Numbered from the stretch's first letter, positions 28,476 to 38,229 are shown. The stretch is 64,000 bases of DNA from an uncultured Opitutaceae bacterium (GCA_951813085.1 OX638348.1:1187627-1251626); one strand, 5' to 3'. Notes: generated by a model from the sequence alone, not told the origin. Translations and numbers: made by a program.

Positions 28476-29957
28476 TCAGGCTTCCAAGGGACTCTTCGTT
28501 ATGTTCGCTAGATTGAACGGCAGCCTATAGTCGACCGTGCCGCTTTCCGGATTCACAACATAGCCGGACCGAGCAGTTAATTCATCTCCGGGAAGGAACG
28601 TATCGCGTCTCTCTTCGAGCAGTGCATCGAGTCGCTTGTCTAGATCCCGTTGCAATTCTGCGTACTCTGGTTTGTCGACCTGGTTTTCCAGCTGAAAGGG
28701 ATCGACCTCGTTGTCGTAAAGAAGCCAAGGACCCGACAAGTCGCGGCAGTAGGTGAAGCGCTTGGTCCGCGCCCCTCGAAATTCACGGCCTCCCAGCGAT
28801 CGTCTCCATTGACCAAACGGCATCGGGCACATGATGAGGGCGGCGTGGTCGTCATCCGGTTCACGATTGCCGAGAATTATGTCAGAATAGTCGTCGCCTT
28901 CCACTTCCTCTGGGATCGAAGATCCGGTGAGCCCCAGCAACGTTGGCATTATGTCCGGCGTATCGATAGGCATCGATATTTCCCGCGCTCGATTCTTTAG
29001 CTTGGCGGGCCAGCGGAGGAGAAACGGTACGCGCAGCGACTCATCCCAGGGTTGCTGCTTCTTCCTGGCTCCGTGAGAGTAGAGCATATCCCCGTGGTCC
29101 GAGGTGTAGACGACGATCGTGTTGTCAGCGAGTCCGGTTTCATCGAGCGCGGTGAGGATCTCGCCCATGCAGTCGTCTAAAGCGGTCATGTGGGCGTAGT
29201 ACCCCTTGTAGTCGCGCATGGCCTTTTCAGCCCCATCGTCGGATACATTCTTCCGTAGCGTTATTTTCCGATCTGCGTAAAGCGCTTGATACTTATCGGG
29301 CGCAGTCAGATAGGGAGCGTGTGGAGGGCCCCATGATAGAAAAAGAGCGAAGGGCTCTTTTGTCGCGGACTGGGCATGCGCTTTCAGGTAGGCGGTGGCC
29401 TCCTTCGTTTGCTCGATTGCATCGTATCCTGGCCAGCGTCTTGCCTCGGGAGCATCTCCAAAGTATATGGAGTCACTGTAGTTGTGAGTGCACTCGAGCG
29501 CTCTCCAAAATTCAAAGCCCTGGCGCCGTTCTGGAGGCGTGTAGCTTTGGCGCCCCTGACCATCGATGTGCCATTTGCCAATCCAACCCGTCTTGTAACC
29601 CTCATCCTTGAGGCAATGGGCGATGGAACGGTGATCGGATGCGAGGGATAAGTCGTTTAGGTAGAGCCCATGAGTCAGAGGGTACTTGCCTGTGATAAGA
29701 GAGGCCCTGTGAGGGCAGCAAACGGGCGTTCCGGAAACGGCGTGGGTGAAATTGACGCATTGGCTCGCGAAGCGATCGATATGGGGCGTTAAAACTTCGG
29801 CATTGCCCGTATATCCATGATCGCACTGGCGCCATTGATCGGAAAATACATACAGGATATTGGGCTTCTCGGCACGGCTCGCGGCGCAAGATGCAGAAAG
29901 CGACGCTCCGATGGAGGCCGCGGCGGTGGCCTTAATGAATTTGCGTCGATTGATCAT
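28476..29957 (-). CDS. Sulfatase (formylglycine-dependent), TAT-exported
   Basis: A 493-residue sulfatase of the S1 family, hydrolysing a sulfate ester after its cysteine is turned to formylglycine. The signal region has the twin-arginine pattern NRRKFIKA. The core has PNILYVFSDQWR, the FGly motif CCPHR within VCCPHRASLITGKYP, GKWH, a Ca-binding YTSDHGDM pair, and a C-terminal subdomain. FGly-generating enzymes are not present in this window. It is the first sulfatase of the island, divergent from nothing; the AraC regulator follows upstream on the same strand. Confidence 0.93.
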   Translation of the reverse strand: MINRRKFIKATAAASIGASLSASCAASRAEKPNILYVFSDQWRQCDHGYTGNAEVLTPHIDRFASQCVNFTHAVSGTPVCCPHRASLITGKYPLTHGLYLNDLSLASDHRSIAHCLKDEGYKTGWIGKWHIDGQGRQSYTPPERRQGFEFWRALECTHNYSDSIYFGDAPEARRWPGYDAIEQTKEATAYLKAHAQSATKEPFALFLSWGPPHAPYLTAPDKYQALYADRKITLRKNVSDDGAEKAMRDYKGYYAHMTALDDCMGEILTALDETGLADNTIVVYTSDHGDMLYSHGARKKQQPWDESLRVPFLLRWPAKLKNRAREISMPIDTPDIMPTLLGLTGSSIPEEVEGDDYSDIILGNREPDDDHAALIMCPMPFGQWRRSLGGREFRGARTKRFTYCRDLSGPWLLYDNEVDPFQLENQVDKPEYAELQRDLDKRLDALLEERRDTFLPGDELTARSGYVVNPESGTVDYRLPFNLANITKSPLEA

Positions 29958-30094
29958 GGCTTTGCCCGATTGGGTTGATTTGGATGCTAGGGATGGAGCG
30001 TGACTTGGAAACCAAAAATCTCGGAAAAGTCTCGTTAGCGTTGAATTGAAAACGGATTCAATTCAGGACCCTTTGTCAATGGGGTAGGAATCTG

Positions 30095-30973
30095 CTAAAG
30101 CGCTCGTTCCGTTCTCCAGTTGGATGGAGCCGACCCCGCATTTTTCTTGAACCATTTTGAAAAGTGGAACGAAGAGTCGAATTCGAGCGAGTCGGCGATC
30201 TTGCCGATGGAATGCTGAGTATTTTCGAGAAGGTGTTTCGCTCTCCCAAGCCGCAATTGGGAGTGATATTGCTTGGGGCTGAATCCAGTGTAATGCTTGA
30301 ACATCCTTCGGAAATAAGTGTATCCAACATTCAATTCATTTGAGAGCTTTTCGATTTGCAGCACCCGATCCGAGCGTTCCTTCATTAAAAAGCAGGCCCT
30401 TCTTACGATGGTCTTCATAGGGTGATTCTCCTCCACGCGACGTTGAGGCAGGCAAGTCGCTAAGGCGAGAATTTGCGCGACTGCGGATGCGGCGACGCGC
30501 TGGCATCCAGGAGCTTCGTTCCTCAGCTCGTCCAAGGCGCGCTGGAACTGCGAGAGTATCGTTTCGTTGCGCCCCACATCAATGATCGGCGCTCCAGGGT
30601 CGATGAGTTTAGATGAAAAGAGCTGTTTAGGAATCTCGCCTTTGAATCGAATCCACATTTCACCCCAACCCGTAGATGGATCGGGCCGATAGCGATGCCA
30701 CACGTCGGGAAGCAATAGAAGCAGGAAGGGAGCCGTTCGCGCTATGGCGGACGTATGGGCTGTCTCTATAATCCCCGCTCCCTGCGTTATGTACAGAGCC
30801 TGATACGCCCCGATCCCTTTGCTCTTGCCCGGATTGGGGGAGTTTCCACCGGATTGAGCGTTGGTAGGATAGCGCTGGCCTGGTTGGACATCCATGTGAC
30901 CGGCTCCTAGAACTTCAAGGTTCCAGGGAGAGGGATCAGGATCTTGCGACAGGTAAACGAATCCATCCATCAT
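30095..30973 (-). CDS. AraC-family transcriptional regulator
   Basis: A 292-residue regulator with an N-terminal cupin-like sensing domain (YQALYITQGAGIIETA; LLPDVWHRYRPDPSTGWGEMWIRF) and two helix-turn-helix motifs at about 195-285 (IEKLSNELNVGYTYFRRMFKHYTGFSPKQY; IGKIADSLEFDSSFHFSKWFKK). AraC proteins of this layout typically sense a sugar and switch on carbohydrate genes, so control of the sulfatase genes is a fair inference. It is transcribed toward the neighbouring sulfatase gene (28476-29957). Confidence 0.92.
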   Translation of the reverse strand: MMDGFVYLSQDPDPSPWNLEVLGAGHMDVQPGQRYPTNAQSGGNSPNPGKSKGIGAYQALYITQGAGIIETAHTSAIARTAPFLLLLLPDVWHRYRPDPSTGWGEMWIRFKGEIPKQLFSSKLIDPGAPIIDVGRNETILSQFQRALDELRNEAPGCQRVAASAVAQILALATCLPQRRVEENHPMKTIVRRACFLMKERSDRVLQIEKLSNELNVGYTYFRRMFKHYTGFSPKQYHSQLRLGRAKHLLENTQHSIGKIADSLEFDSSFHFSKWFKKNAGSAPSNWRTERAL

Positions 30974-31418
30974 TGTGCCAAAAGTACATGTAAAATGTCA
31001 TAATCTCTATGGAAAACATAGGAAATTACTGGTACTGTAACGATCATACCTCATTTGGTTACCTAACCCGCGCCGCTCTAATTAAACGATTTATTCGTTT
31101 ATTGCGTAAATCGATTCCCACATGATTGCAGGGCTAGGCCTTCAAGGAAGGTAGACTTTTAGCATAGGTTAAGTATTAGTTTGATACTGGATTGCCGGGC
31201 GTAGCTGCCCGGCAATTTTTTTGGCTGTTGCGGATCCACAGATTCGTGGAAGTCGGTTTTCTATCCAAGTCGTTCTTTGTCCTTGGAATCTACCTCGTCG
31301 GTTCGGATTTCGATGGGTCGGAATCTTGATTAACGCCTTGGAAACGATAGAATCTTAAATAGCCTTGCGAAGTTCCTGATTTGGGGACGAGGATAGCGCT
31401 CAGCCGAAATCTCAGCCA
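30974..31418. other. Intergenic region, 445 bp, with an orphan terminator
   Basis: No protein-coding frame is visible. A strong plus-strand intrinsic terminator lies at 31191-31222, although no plus-strand gene precedes it: the nearest upstream gene (AraC regulator) runs the other way. The roughly 215 bp between 30974 and 31190 could encode a small RNA ending there, or the terminator may belong to a leader or attenuator of the oxidase gene that follows. The part after the terminator must hold the oxidase promoter unless read-through occurs. Confidence 0.5.
31191..31222 (+). terminator. Strong intrinsic terminator
   Basis: ATTGCCGGGC / GCCCGGCAAT form a perfect 10-bp G+C-rich stem around a 6-base loop (GTAGCT) followed by a run of seven T. 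It lies about 200 bp upstream of the FMN oxidase start and reads in the plus direction. Confidence 0.9.
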
Positions 31419-32567
31419 ATGTGCGACACCTTCGATTCCACCGTTCCATCCATCGAGTTTCTTCGCGAGCGCGCTCGCCGCCGCTTACCTCGATTTGCCT
31501 TCGAGTATTTGGAGGGCGGATGCAATTCGAACGTGAACATTCGTCGCAATACGGACGACATTCGATCGGTTCAGCTGGAGCCCTATTACATTGGCGAATA
31601 CGCGGGATCGGACCTGAAGACAGAGCTGTTTGGCCACACTTACGATGCTCCCTTTGGAATCTCTCCAATCGGACTGCAAGGGCTCATGTGGCCTCGGGCG
31701 ACGGAGATCTTAGCCGCCGCCGCGAACGAGCGCAATGTACCGTTCATTGTAAGCGCGGTTGCGACCGCGAGCGTAGAAACCGTTTCGGAAATCACAGAAG
31801 GGAAAGCCTGGTTTCAGCTGTATCATCCCACCGAGGACGCATTGCGCGACAAGTTGCTGAAACGCGTGGAGGCGGCGGGTTGTCCCGTACTCGTAATCCT
31901 GGCAGATACCCCGACATTCGCCTATAGGCCTAGGGAGATTCGCAATGGACTTTCTATACCGCCTCGGATGACATTGCGGAACATCGCGCAGATGGTCGCC
32001 CATCCGACTTGGTCGTTCTCGCAACTGGCGGCAGGGGCTCCGGAATTCAAGACAATGAAGCCCTACATTCCCAAGGGGCTCAATATGAAGCACCTGGGAA
32101 TGTTCATGAACAAGACATTTTCGGGCAGGTTGACCGAAGACAAGATCAAGGCTATCCGGGACATCTGGAAGGGAAAGCTGGTTGTGAAAGGAGTCATCAA
32201 CGAGGAGGATTGCGAGAAGGTCGTGAATCTTGGTGTGGATGGAATCATCATTTCGAACCATGGAGGGCGTTCGCTAGATGCGGGTCCTACCACGATCACG
32301 TCTCTACCGCGATTGTCAGAGCGTTTTGGAGACAAGGTGACGGTGATGATGGACAGCGGAATGCGTGAAGGGCCGGACATCGCTTGCGCTCTCGCCAGCG
32401 GCGCCCGCTTCACCTTCTTGGGACGCTCCTTCATGTACGGCGTAAGCGCGCTTGGCAAGAGAGGCGGATTGCATACCCTGACGATGCTCAAGCGGCAGCT
32501 GCAGCAGGTTATGGAGCAGGTAGCGTGCGAGAAGATCGCGGACTTTCCCAATCACCTCCGGCGATAG
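31419..32567 (+). CDS. FMN-dependent alpha-hydroxy-acid oxidase/dehydrogenase
   Basis: A 382-residue TIM-barrel flavoenzyme of the glycolate oxidase/L-lactate dehydrogenase (LldD) family. It oxidises 2-hydroxy acids to 2-oxo acids. Visible family features are FAFEYLEGG, a flavin-contact segment (GISPIGLQGL), KPIIKG-type VVKGVINEED, the active-site His in ISNHGGRSLD (usually SNHGGRQLD), and the C-terminal FMN loop (MMDSGMREGPDIACALASGA). It may feed sugar-derived lactate or a similar acid into metabolism. It is followed about 70 bp later by purT. Confidence 0.93.
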   Translation: MCDTFDSTVPSIEFLRERARRRLPRFAFEYLEGGCNSNVNIRRNTDDIRSVQLEPYYIGEYAGSDLKTELFGHTYDAPFGISPIGLQGLMWPRATEILAAAANERNVPFIVSAVATASVETVSEITEGKAWFQLYHPTEDALRDKLLKRVEAAGCPVLVILADTPTFAYRPREIRNGLSIPPRMTLRNIAQMVAHPTWSFSQLAAGAPEFKTMKPYIPKGLNMKHLGMFMNKTFSGRLTEDKIKAIRDIWKGKLVVKGVINEEDCEKVVNLGVDGIIISNHGGRSLDAGPTTITSLPRLSERFGDKVTVMMDSGMREGPDIACALASGARFTFLGRSFMYGVSALGKRGGLHTLTMLKRQLQQVMEQVACEKIADFPNHLRR

Positions 32568-32636
32568 GAGTCGGGAAATGAGGATTAGGTCAAGTTAGGG
32601 TTGATCTCCATCGAGAGGCATTCTTCACTGGATGCA

Positions 32637-33821
32637 ATGACGACGATTGGAACGCCCTTCACGCCTAAGGCTAAGAAAGCGCTGCTATGCGGCTCTGGTG
32701 AACTGGGAAAGGAGGTCGCGATCGAGTTGCAGCGCTATGGCGTGGAGGTGATCGCGCTGGACGCTTATGCGGACGCGCCAGCCATGCAAGTGGCGGATCG
32801 ATCGCACGTAGTATCCATGCTGGATGGGGCAGCTTTGAGAGCCATCATTGAAAGCGAAAAGCCAGATCTCGTCATACCCGAGGTAGAGGCTATCGCTACC
32901 GATACACTGGCCGAATTGGAGGCTGAAGGAGTCGCTACGATCATTCCCACGGCGCGAGCGACTCAGCTGACCATGAATCGCGAAGGAATTCGACGGCTTG
33001 CGGCTGAAGAATTAGGTCATCAAACGTCTCCGTACCGTTTTGCGGACACGTTTGAAGATTACGCCGCAGCTATTGCCGAGATCGGCATGCCCTGCGTAAT
33101 CAAGCCAATTATGAGCTCGTCCGGCAAGGGGCAGAGCGTCGTCAAGACAGAAGCGGACATCGAAAATTCATGGCAGTACGCTCAGGAAGGTGGCCGTGCC
33201 GGGAAGGGTAAGGTCATCATCGAAGGGTTCGTCGAGTTCGATTATGAAATCACATTGCTCACGGTACGGCATGTAGGTGGGACGAGTTTTTGCGATCCGA
33301 TAGGGCACATACAAGTTGACGGAGACTACAGGGAGTCTTGGCAACCGCAACCGATGAGCGAAACTGCCTTAAAGAACGCTCAAGAAGTCGCGGAGTCGGT
33401 TACCGGTAGCCTGGGAGGATACGGCATCTTCGGAGTGGAGCTCTTCATCGAAGGAGACACTGCGTACTTCAGCGAAGTGTCTCCACGCCCCCATGACACT
33501 GGAATGGTGACCATGATTTCTCAAGACATCCCCCAATTCGCTTTGCATGCGCGGGCCATTCTAGGCTTGCCCATACCCGTGATTCGGCAATTCGGGCCCA
33601 GCGCGTCCGCTGTCATTTTGGTGGAGGGCAATTCGAGCGAAGTCGCTTTCGGGAATCTAGGCGAGGCGTTGAAAGAGCCGGATACGCAGCTCCGCTTGTT
33701 TGGAAAGCCTAGGGTCGCGGGTAAGCGGCGCATGGGTGTAGCATTGGCGCGGGCAGACGATATCGAAGCGGCCAGAGCTAAGGCGCGAGCCGCGTCATCC
33801 GCCGTCGATGCGCAGCTTTGA
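32637..33821 (+). CDS. purT: Formate-dependent phosphoribosylglycinamide formyltransferase 2
   Basis: An ATP-grasp enzyme of purine synthesis that makes formyl-GAR from GAR, formate and ATP. The 394-residue protein begins [29 protein letters not shown], has IPEVEAI, the ATP-grasp lobe ([16 protein letters not shown]), [13 protein letters not shown] and the C-terminal [13 protein letters not shown] end. The frame is open upstream, but ATG 32637 gives the family start. It follows the hydroxy-acid oxidase in the same direction without obvious pathway link. Confidence 0.96.
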   Translation: MTTIGTPFTPKAKKALLCGSGELGKEVAIELQRYGVEVIALDAYADAPAMQVADRSHVVSMLDGAALRAIIESEKPDLVIPEVEAIATDTLAELEAEGVATIIPTARATQLTMNREGIRRLAAEELGHQTSPYRFADTFEDYAAAIAEIGMPCVIKPIMSSSGKGQSVVKTEADIENSWQYAQEGGRAGKGKVIIEGFVEFDYEITLLTVRHVGGTSFCDPIGHIQVDGDYRESWQPQPMSETALKNAQEVAESVTGSLGGYGIFGVELFIEGDTAYFSEVSPRPHDTGMVTMISQDIPQFALHARAILGLPIPVIRQFGPSASAVILVEGNSSEVAFGNLGEALKEPDTQLRLFGKPRVAGKRRMGVALARADDIEAARAKARAASSAVDAQL

Positions 33822-33828
33822 GGCGGTT

Positions 33829-34599
33829 CTAGCGGAAGTCTGAGTAAGACTCGATCAGGTTTTCGTAGGCCTTCTTGTAGAAAACGATATCGGCGCCGAG
33901 AACGAGTAGCTTCGCTCCCAATTCTCTCATATGCAGGGCGTGTTCCTTGTCGAATACGAGGGTACCGAATTCCTTGCCGGCGGCAATTGCTGCTTTGGCA
34001 GTTGCCCGCGCCGCTTGGAGGGTGCTTTCGCCTTTCACATCGCCGGGACGTCCTGACAGGGCCGAAAAGTCGCCTGGTCCGAAGAAGAGACAGTTAATTC
34101 CTTCGACTGCCGCGATCTCGTCGAGATGATCGACCGCTCTGGGGGACTCGATCTGCGCCACGATCCATGTATTGTCATTCGCTTGCTTCGTGTAGTTATC
34201 GGCTGGGTACTGCCCGTAATTATTGTCGGCGCTGCCTCCATCGAATCCACGTTCGCCGAGAGGGTGGAACTTAGACCATTTGACCAGTTCTCTGGCTTCC
34301 TCGGCGGATTCGCATCTCGGATAGAGGATACCGGTAGATCCTGCCTCGAGCAATCGACCCATACGCATGTATTCCCACCTTCCTGGACGGGCCAGGATAT
34401 CGACGTCACCCACGCGAGAGGCACGCGCTAAGTTGGCAAAGGTCTCGACGCTCTTGTCGCTGTGCTCAAGATCGTACCATAGGAAATCGAGACCCATTTG
34501 ACTGAGGGCTTCGCTGTGGACGGGATCGATGGACTTCACGAGCGTTCCTAATGCGACACGGTCCTGTTTCCAGGCGCTCTTTACTTTGCTAGTTCTCAT
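33829..34599 (-). CDS. HpcH/HpaI-family aldolase
   Basis: A 256-residue class II aldolase of the HpcH/HpaI family, which cleave 2-keto-3-deoxy acids to pyruvate plus an aldehyde. It has DFLWYDLEHSDKS, RPGRWEYMRMGRLLEAGSTG, metal and substrate positions IVAQIESPRA and FFGPGDFSALSG, and the C-terminal region of the family. With the hydroxy-acid oxidase nearby it would suit breakdown of 2-keto-3-deoxy sugar acids from deoxy-sugars such as fucose or rhamnose; that is inference. Its stop lies 8 bp from the convergent purT. Confidence 0.9.
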   Translation of the reverse strand: MRTSKVKSAWKQDRVALGTLVKSIDPVHSEALSQMGLDFLWYDLEHSDKSVETFANLARASRVGDVDILARPGRWEYMRMGRLLEAGSTGILYPRCESAEEARELVKWSKFHPLGERGFDGGSADNNYGQYPADNYTKQANDNTWIVAQIESPRAVDHLDEIAAVEGINCLFFGPGDFSALSGRPGDVKGESTLQAARATAKAAIAAGKEFGTLVFDKEHALHMRELGAKLLVLGADIVFYKKAYENLIESYSDFR

Positions 34600-34684
34600 A
34601 GGCTATGGGTATTGCGATTTCCACTATTCCGTGGAGGGGGTATTTCCAAGAAGCGTATCAAGTGCGCGCTGGCTCAAGTCAAGG

Positions 34685-35482
34685 TTGATTCCACAGTCTG
34701 AAGGGGTCGTCATAGCAGCGACAGCTCAGTTCAGTCACAAAGCGGGCGACAAGGGAGCTAATTTGGATACGATTCGCCGATTCTGCCGTGAGGCAAGCGA
34801 GCAAGGTGTCGAGATTATCGCCTTTCCCGAAATGCGCATCACTGGGTATTGGCATGTTCGAAACTTGGATCGGGAACAGATTGAGAATCTGTCTGAGCGC
34901 GTTCCTGAGGGTCCGTCCACGAGCGCATTGCTAGCGCTCTCTCGCGAGTATCAAATGATAATTGGAGCAGGCTTAATCGAAAGAGGTGAGGATGGGCGCT
35001 TGTACAATACCTACGTTGTTGCCCTGCCAGATGGGGTCACTAAACGCCATAGGAAACTGCACTGCTTCATTAGTGAGCATATGTCTAGCGGAAGCAATTT
35101 CACGGTGCTTGAAACGCACCTTGGCTTAAAGGTTGGCGTGTTGATCTGCTACGACAGCAATCTCATTGAGAATGCGCGTGTGACGGCGCTGCTAGGCGCG
35201 GACATCCTATTGGCCCCTCATTTCATCGTATTTAGCAACGGCATTGGGATCGATGACGACGAGGTGAGGACAGGAAACGCGATGGTGTTGGATCCCTATG
35301 GACGAATTATTGCTGAAGCCTGGAAGGCTAGCGATGACATGGTCGTGGCGGATCTTGATAGTGACCTCCTTGAGCTGAGTTCAGGTAGTCGATGGATGCG
35401 AGGAAGGCGTCCCGAATTGTATCAGAAAATTGGAGAGGCTTCAGGAAATGAACTAGCGGCACGGGAGGCCCGATTCTCTTAG
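34685..35482 (+). CDS. Nitrilase-family carbon-nitrogen hydrolase, apparent internal deletion
   Basis: A nitrilase-superfamily amidase of about 265 residues with the triad Glu49 (IAFPEMRITGYW), Lys124 (KRHRKLHCF) and Cys155 (GVLICYDSN). The TTG start at 34685 is favoured because it precedes the family's first strand; the frame is open back to 34529 but overlaps the aldolase gene there. Related proteins that I know keep a segment of about 55-60 residues after LLAPH (substrate loop and a helix), ending in a RAHDNGxFxVFSNG-type motif. Here LLAPH is joined directly to FIVFSNG near 35222, an in-frame deletion. The enzyme is probably inactive or altered. Confidence 0.72.
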   Translation: MIPQSEGVVIAATAQFSHKAGDKGANLDTIRRFCREASEQGVEIIAFPEMRITGYWHVRNLDREQIENLSERVPEGPSTSALLALSREYQMIIGAGLIERGEDGRLYNTYVVALPDGVTKRHRKLHCFISEHMSSGSNFTVLETHLGLKVGVLICYDSNLIENARVTALLGADILLAPHFIVFSNGIGIDDDEVRTGNAMVLDPYGRIIAEAWKASDDMVVADLDSDLLELSSGSRWMRGRRPELYQKIGEASGNELAAREARFS

Positions 35483-35517
35483 AAGCTAGCCTTTGCTGTG
35501 AAAAGGGATCGCCTTCT

Positions 35518-36789
35518 CTATTGTTTGGGCAACGAAATGACGAACAGCTGGCGGGTTAAATTCTCCTCTGAATCACCTACAAGTCCCGGTACAAGAATCT
35601 GCGTTCCGCTTCGGTTCCAAGCGGGGGAAGGATCCTGGCGAAGATCGCCCGATACGAAGTTGCCGATGTCGAATCCCTGCGACCGAATCAGCTTTCCATC
35701 GGAGCGACGGTAAAAGTTGTAGAAATTCTTCTTTAGGGTCTTGTCTTTGTGGCCATTGACGAACCAATCGCCTTGAGGCGAGAGAGCGATATCTCCTTCA
35801 GGATCAGGGAAGATGCTATTGCCCCCAATTTGACCGACGACGAGATTCTGGTTTACGTCGTAGATAACCTGACGATTGTCCATAGCGCCAATCATACGGT
35901 GCCCGTAGTCCCATTCGGGATGTCCGCCAAAGAAATGCGTCAATCGCATCAGTCCTGTCCCGTCTGGCTTTACCACAAAGGGGACGTTGACGCGCGGATG
36001 CTCGCGATTTTTGCTGGATCGCCAACCGGCGCGGGCGAAAAAGAATATGCGGTCCCCGTCGCGATTCCAGAGAGTGTGGTTTATAAAAAGAGCCAGGTGA
36101 TCAATGTGTGGTTCAGATTCACGGATGACATCTGCCATTTGGGCGAAGGAAACGATGAGCGATTGCTTGCCGGATTTCGTATCCACAACGAATACGCCAT
36201 CATCCTTGGGGTGGAGAACGTTCTCGGTCCAGTCGGTCGCGTCTTTGTATCCTGTGACGGGTCGAAGCCGAGCCATGCGGGCGTAGTTGATAGCGGCGAA
36301 CGCGCCGCCGGTTTGCTTAACGCCACTGTTTCCGACGGGCTGCTTGCCAGAACGGTATTCCTTAACGCGTTTTCGTTTCTCAATATCGAATAGAGCAGTG
36401 AATACTTTCCCGGTATTGGGATCTCGATCATTGAAGAAGAACTGCGTATCCGGTTCTTCAGGATTCCAATAGAACATCGTTCCCTGTTGGGGGTTCCACC
36501 CTTGGGTTTGCTCCACGACATCTATAGAGTAGTTGCTGTGAGTATCGATAAGTACGATGTCAGCCGTTTCTCCCTCGCCTGGCAGGTGATCCTGAAATGT
36601 GGACTGCATGGCAACGATGTATCGTTCATTGCCATTCCAGGGGATATTTTGAACATGTCCAATGTATCCAAAGAACGTATGCTTGTCGCCATGAGTAATT
36701 TGCTCGACCTTGAGGTTCTGGCTATCCGCGGCGGTGAATGGCGTGACGAGCATTGCGAGAACGAGGATCCTATAGAGAGGTGTATTCAC
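35518..36789 (-). CDS. Secreted TolB-like beta-propeller protein
   Basis: A 423-residue protein with a signal peptide (YRILVLAMLVTPFTAADS) and propeller-like repeats ending in WDxDG-type turns (LWNRDGDRIFFFARAGWRSS; PEWDYGHRMIGAMDNRQVIYD; PAWNRSGTQILVPG). The overall look is that of oligogalacturonide-lyase/TolB-like propellers found among carbohydrate-degrading genes of this phylum. I cannot assign a reaction. It converges on the nitrilase gene and lies between it and a sulfatase on the same strand. Confidence 0.72.
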   Translation of the reverse strand: MNTPLYRILVLAMLVTPFTAADSQNLKVEQITHGDKHTFFGYIGHVQNIPWNGNERYIVAMQSTFQDHLPGEGETADIVLIDTHSNYSIDVVEQTQGWNPQQGTMFYWNPEEPDTQFFFNDRDPNTGKVFTALFDIEKRKRVKEYRSGKQPVGNSGVKQTGGAFAAINYARMARLRPVTGYKDATDWTENVLHPKDDGVFVVDTKSGKQSLIVSFAQMADVIRESEPHIDHLALFINHTLWNRDGDRIFFFARAGWRSSKNREHPRVNVPFVVKPDGTGLMRLTHFFGGHPEWDYGHRMIGAMDNRQVIYDVNQNLVVGQIGGNSIFPDPEGDIALSPQGDWFVNGHKDKTLKKNFYNFYRRSDGKLIRSQGFDIGNFVSGDLRQDPSPAWNRSGTQILVPGLVGDSEENLTRQLFVISLPKQ

Positions 36790-36855
36790 AATGAATTCGA
36801 TAGTTTGCGGTTCAATTGAATCTAAATAGCGGCCGATCTCCGACCGGCCAAAGCG

Positions 36856-38229
36856 CTACTTGTATACCGTAATCACTTTTCTCTCAGTTACGGGCCACCA
36901 GTCGCCGATCTTTTTCACTAGGCGAGCGACGATTTCAGGATGTTTTCCGGCGAGATTCACCTTTTCGTGAGGATCCTCGATCAAATTGAAGAGTTGTGGA
37001 CGTTTCTCGTCCCTGGGATGCGTCGAGTGGTAGCGATTTACCTCGCCGTCGTAGGTGAGTATCAACTTCCAATCTCCTTCGATGCACCAACGGTAGAGCA
37101 AGGTAGCTTCTGGATTCTCGATGTCCGCCATGTCGTGGGCGAATCCTTCGCCAAATATGGCTTTGCGGGGAATTACCGTTCCCGTTTTCAAGTGATCAAG
37201 CAGGTTGAGACCTGGAACATCAATGGATGGATTTCGAGCTCCAGCTGCTGCGAGAGTCGTAGGAAAAATATCAATACTGCTAACTAATTCATCTCGCATC
37301 GCAGGCTTCAGCGTTCCAGGCCAAGAGTACATGGTGGGCTGTCTGACGCCGCCTTCGTAAGGCGTTTGCTTGGAGCGTTGATCATACCCATTCCGTTCGG
37401 GGTGCTGTATCCAGCCATTGTCGCCTACATAAACAATGAGCGTGTTTTCGCGGATTCCTTTCTTGTCAAGGTACCCGACTAGATCCCCGCAAGTCTCATC
37501 CCACCACTCGATCATTGCGTAGTACTTGGCGATGGTGAGAGGGTGCTTGCCTTTATACTTGTTCAATAGCCGGTCCGGAGGATTGTGAGGCGTGTGCGGA
37601 AGAAAGGCCGCGTACCACATGTAGAAGGGCTTGTCTTGGTCGACTGACATGTCGATGAAATCGTAGAGCTCCTGCAAGCCTTCGCGCCCGATCTTGAGAC
37701 CGTCGTCACCATGACGCCCGCGTGGCTGCGGAAATCCACGCGTCATCCCATGGGTGAAACCGCCGCGCCTGTAGTTGCCTTCCCACCACTTGCCGCTCTG
37801 GTGGCTTAGGTAGCCTTGCTCGCCGAGGAGTTCGGGAAGCGTGTCGAATTCGTCGATAAACGAAATGACTTGAGCGCGCCGGGAATTGTGCAGCGGCGAG
37901 TCCTTCTCCGCGTATTTGTACGATGGATCGTTGCCGGTGACTCCATGGCGATGGGCGTAGTGCCCGGTTGCGAGAGTCATGAGGGAGGCGCGGCACAGCG
38001 CGGTGGGAACGTAGCCACGGGGGAAAACGATGCTCTGCGTTGCGAGCCTGTCGATGTGCGGCGTCTTTACGTGGGGATGTCCCATGAACGAGTAGTCGTT
38101 CCAAGCTTGGTCGTCGCTAAGCAAGAGGACGACGTTCGGCTTATCGGCGGCGGAGAGCGAGGCGATTGAAACAATGCCGAAACTGGCTACTATCGAAAGC
38201 GGGATGGGGAGAAGGTTCGTTGGTTTCAT
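36856..38229 (-). CDS. Sulfatase with non-canonical FGly motif (CRASL)
   Basis: A 457-residue S1 sulfatase with a signal peptide (LPIPLSIVASFGIVSIASLSA), PNVVLLLSDDQAWNDYSFMG, the position of the FGly motif as LCRASLMTLATG, VYVGDNGW metal motif, and a C-terminal sulfatase subdomain (LFNLIEDPHEKVNLAGK). The usual C-x-[PAS]-x-R has Leu instead of Arg at position five. Sulfatase subgroups with LCRPSL in this place exist, so maturation may still work. ATG 38229 is chosen because it precedes the signal peptide; the frame is open to 38274. Confidence 0.9.
   Translation of the reverse strand: MKPTNLLPIPLSIVASFGIVSIASLSAADKPNVVLLLSDDQAWNDYSFMGHPHVKTPHIDRLATQSIVFPRGYVPTALCRASLMTLATGHYAHRHGVTGNDPSYKYAEKDSPLHNSRRAQVISFIDEFDTLPELLGEQGYLSHQSGKWWEGNYRRGGFTHGMTRGFPQPRGRHGDDGLKIGREGLQELYDFIDMSVDQDKPFYMWYAAFLPHTPHNPPDRLLNKYKGKHPLTIAKYYAMIEWWDETCGDLVGYLDKKGIRENTLIVYVGDNGWIQHPERNGYDQRSKQTPYEGGVRQPTMYSWPGTLKPAMRDELVSSIDIFPTTLAAAGARNPSIDVPGLNLLDHLKTGTVIPRKAIFGEGFAHDMADIENPEATLLYRWCIEGDWKLILTYDGEVNRYHSTHPRDEKRPQLFNLIEDPHEKVNLAGKHPEIVARLVKKIGDWWPVTERKVITVYK

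Noticed and set aside
31710..32261. 183-codon minus-strand frame in the hydroxy-acid oxidase gene
   Set aside because: The plus frame is a clear FMN oxidase with its active-site His.
35749..36393. 214-codon plus-strand frame over the propeller protein gene
   Set aside because: Complement of a clear propeller protein with signal peptide.
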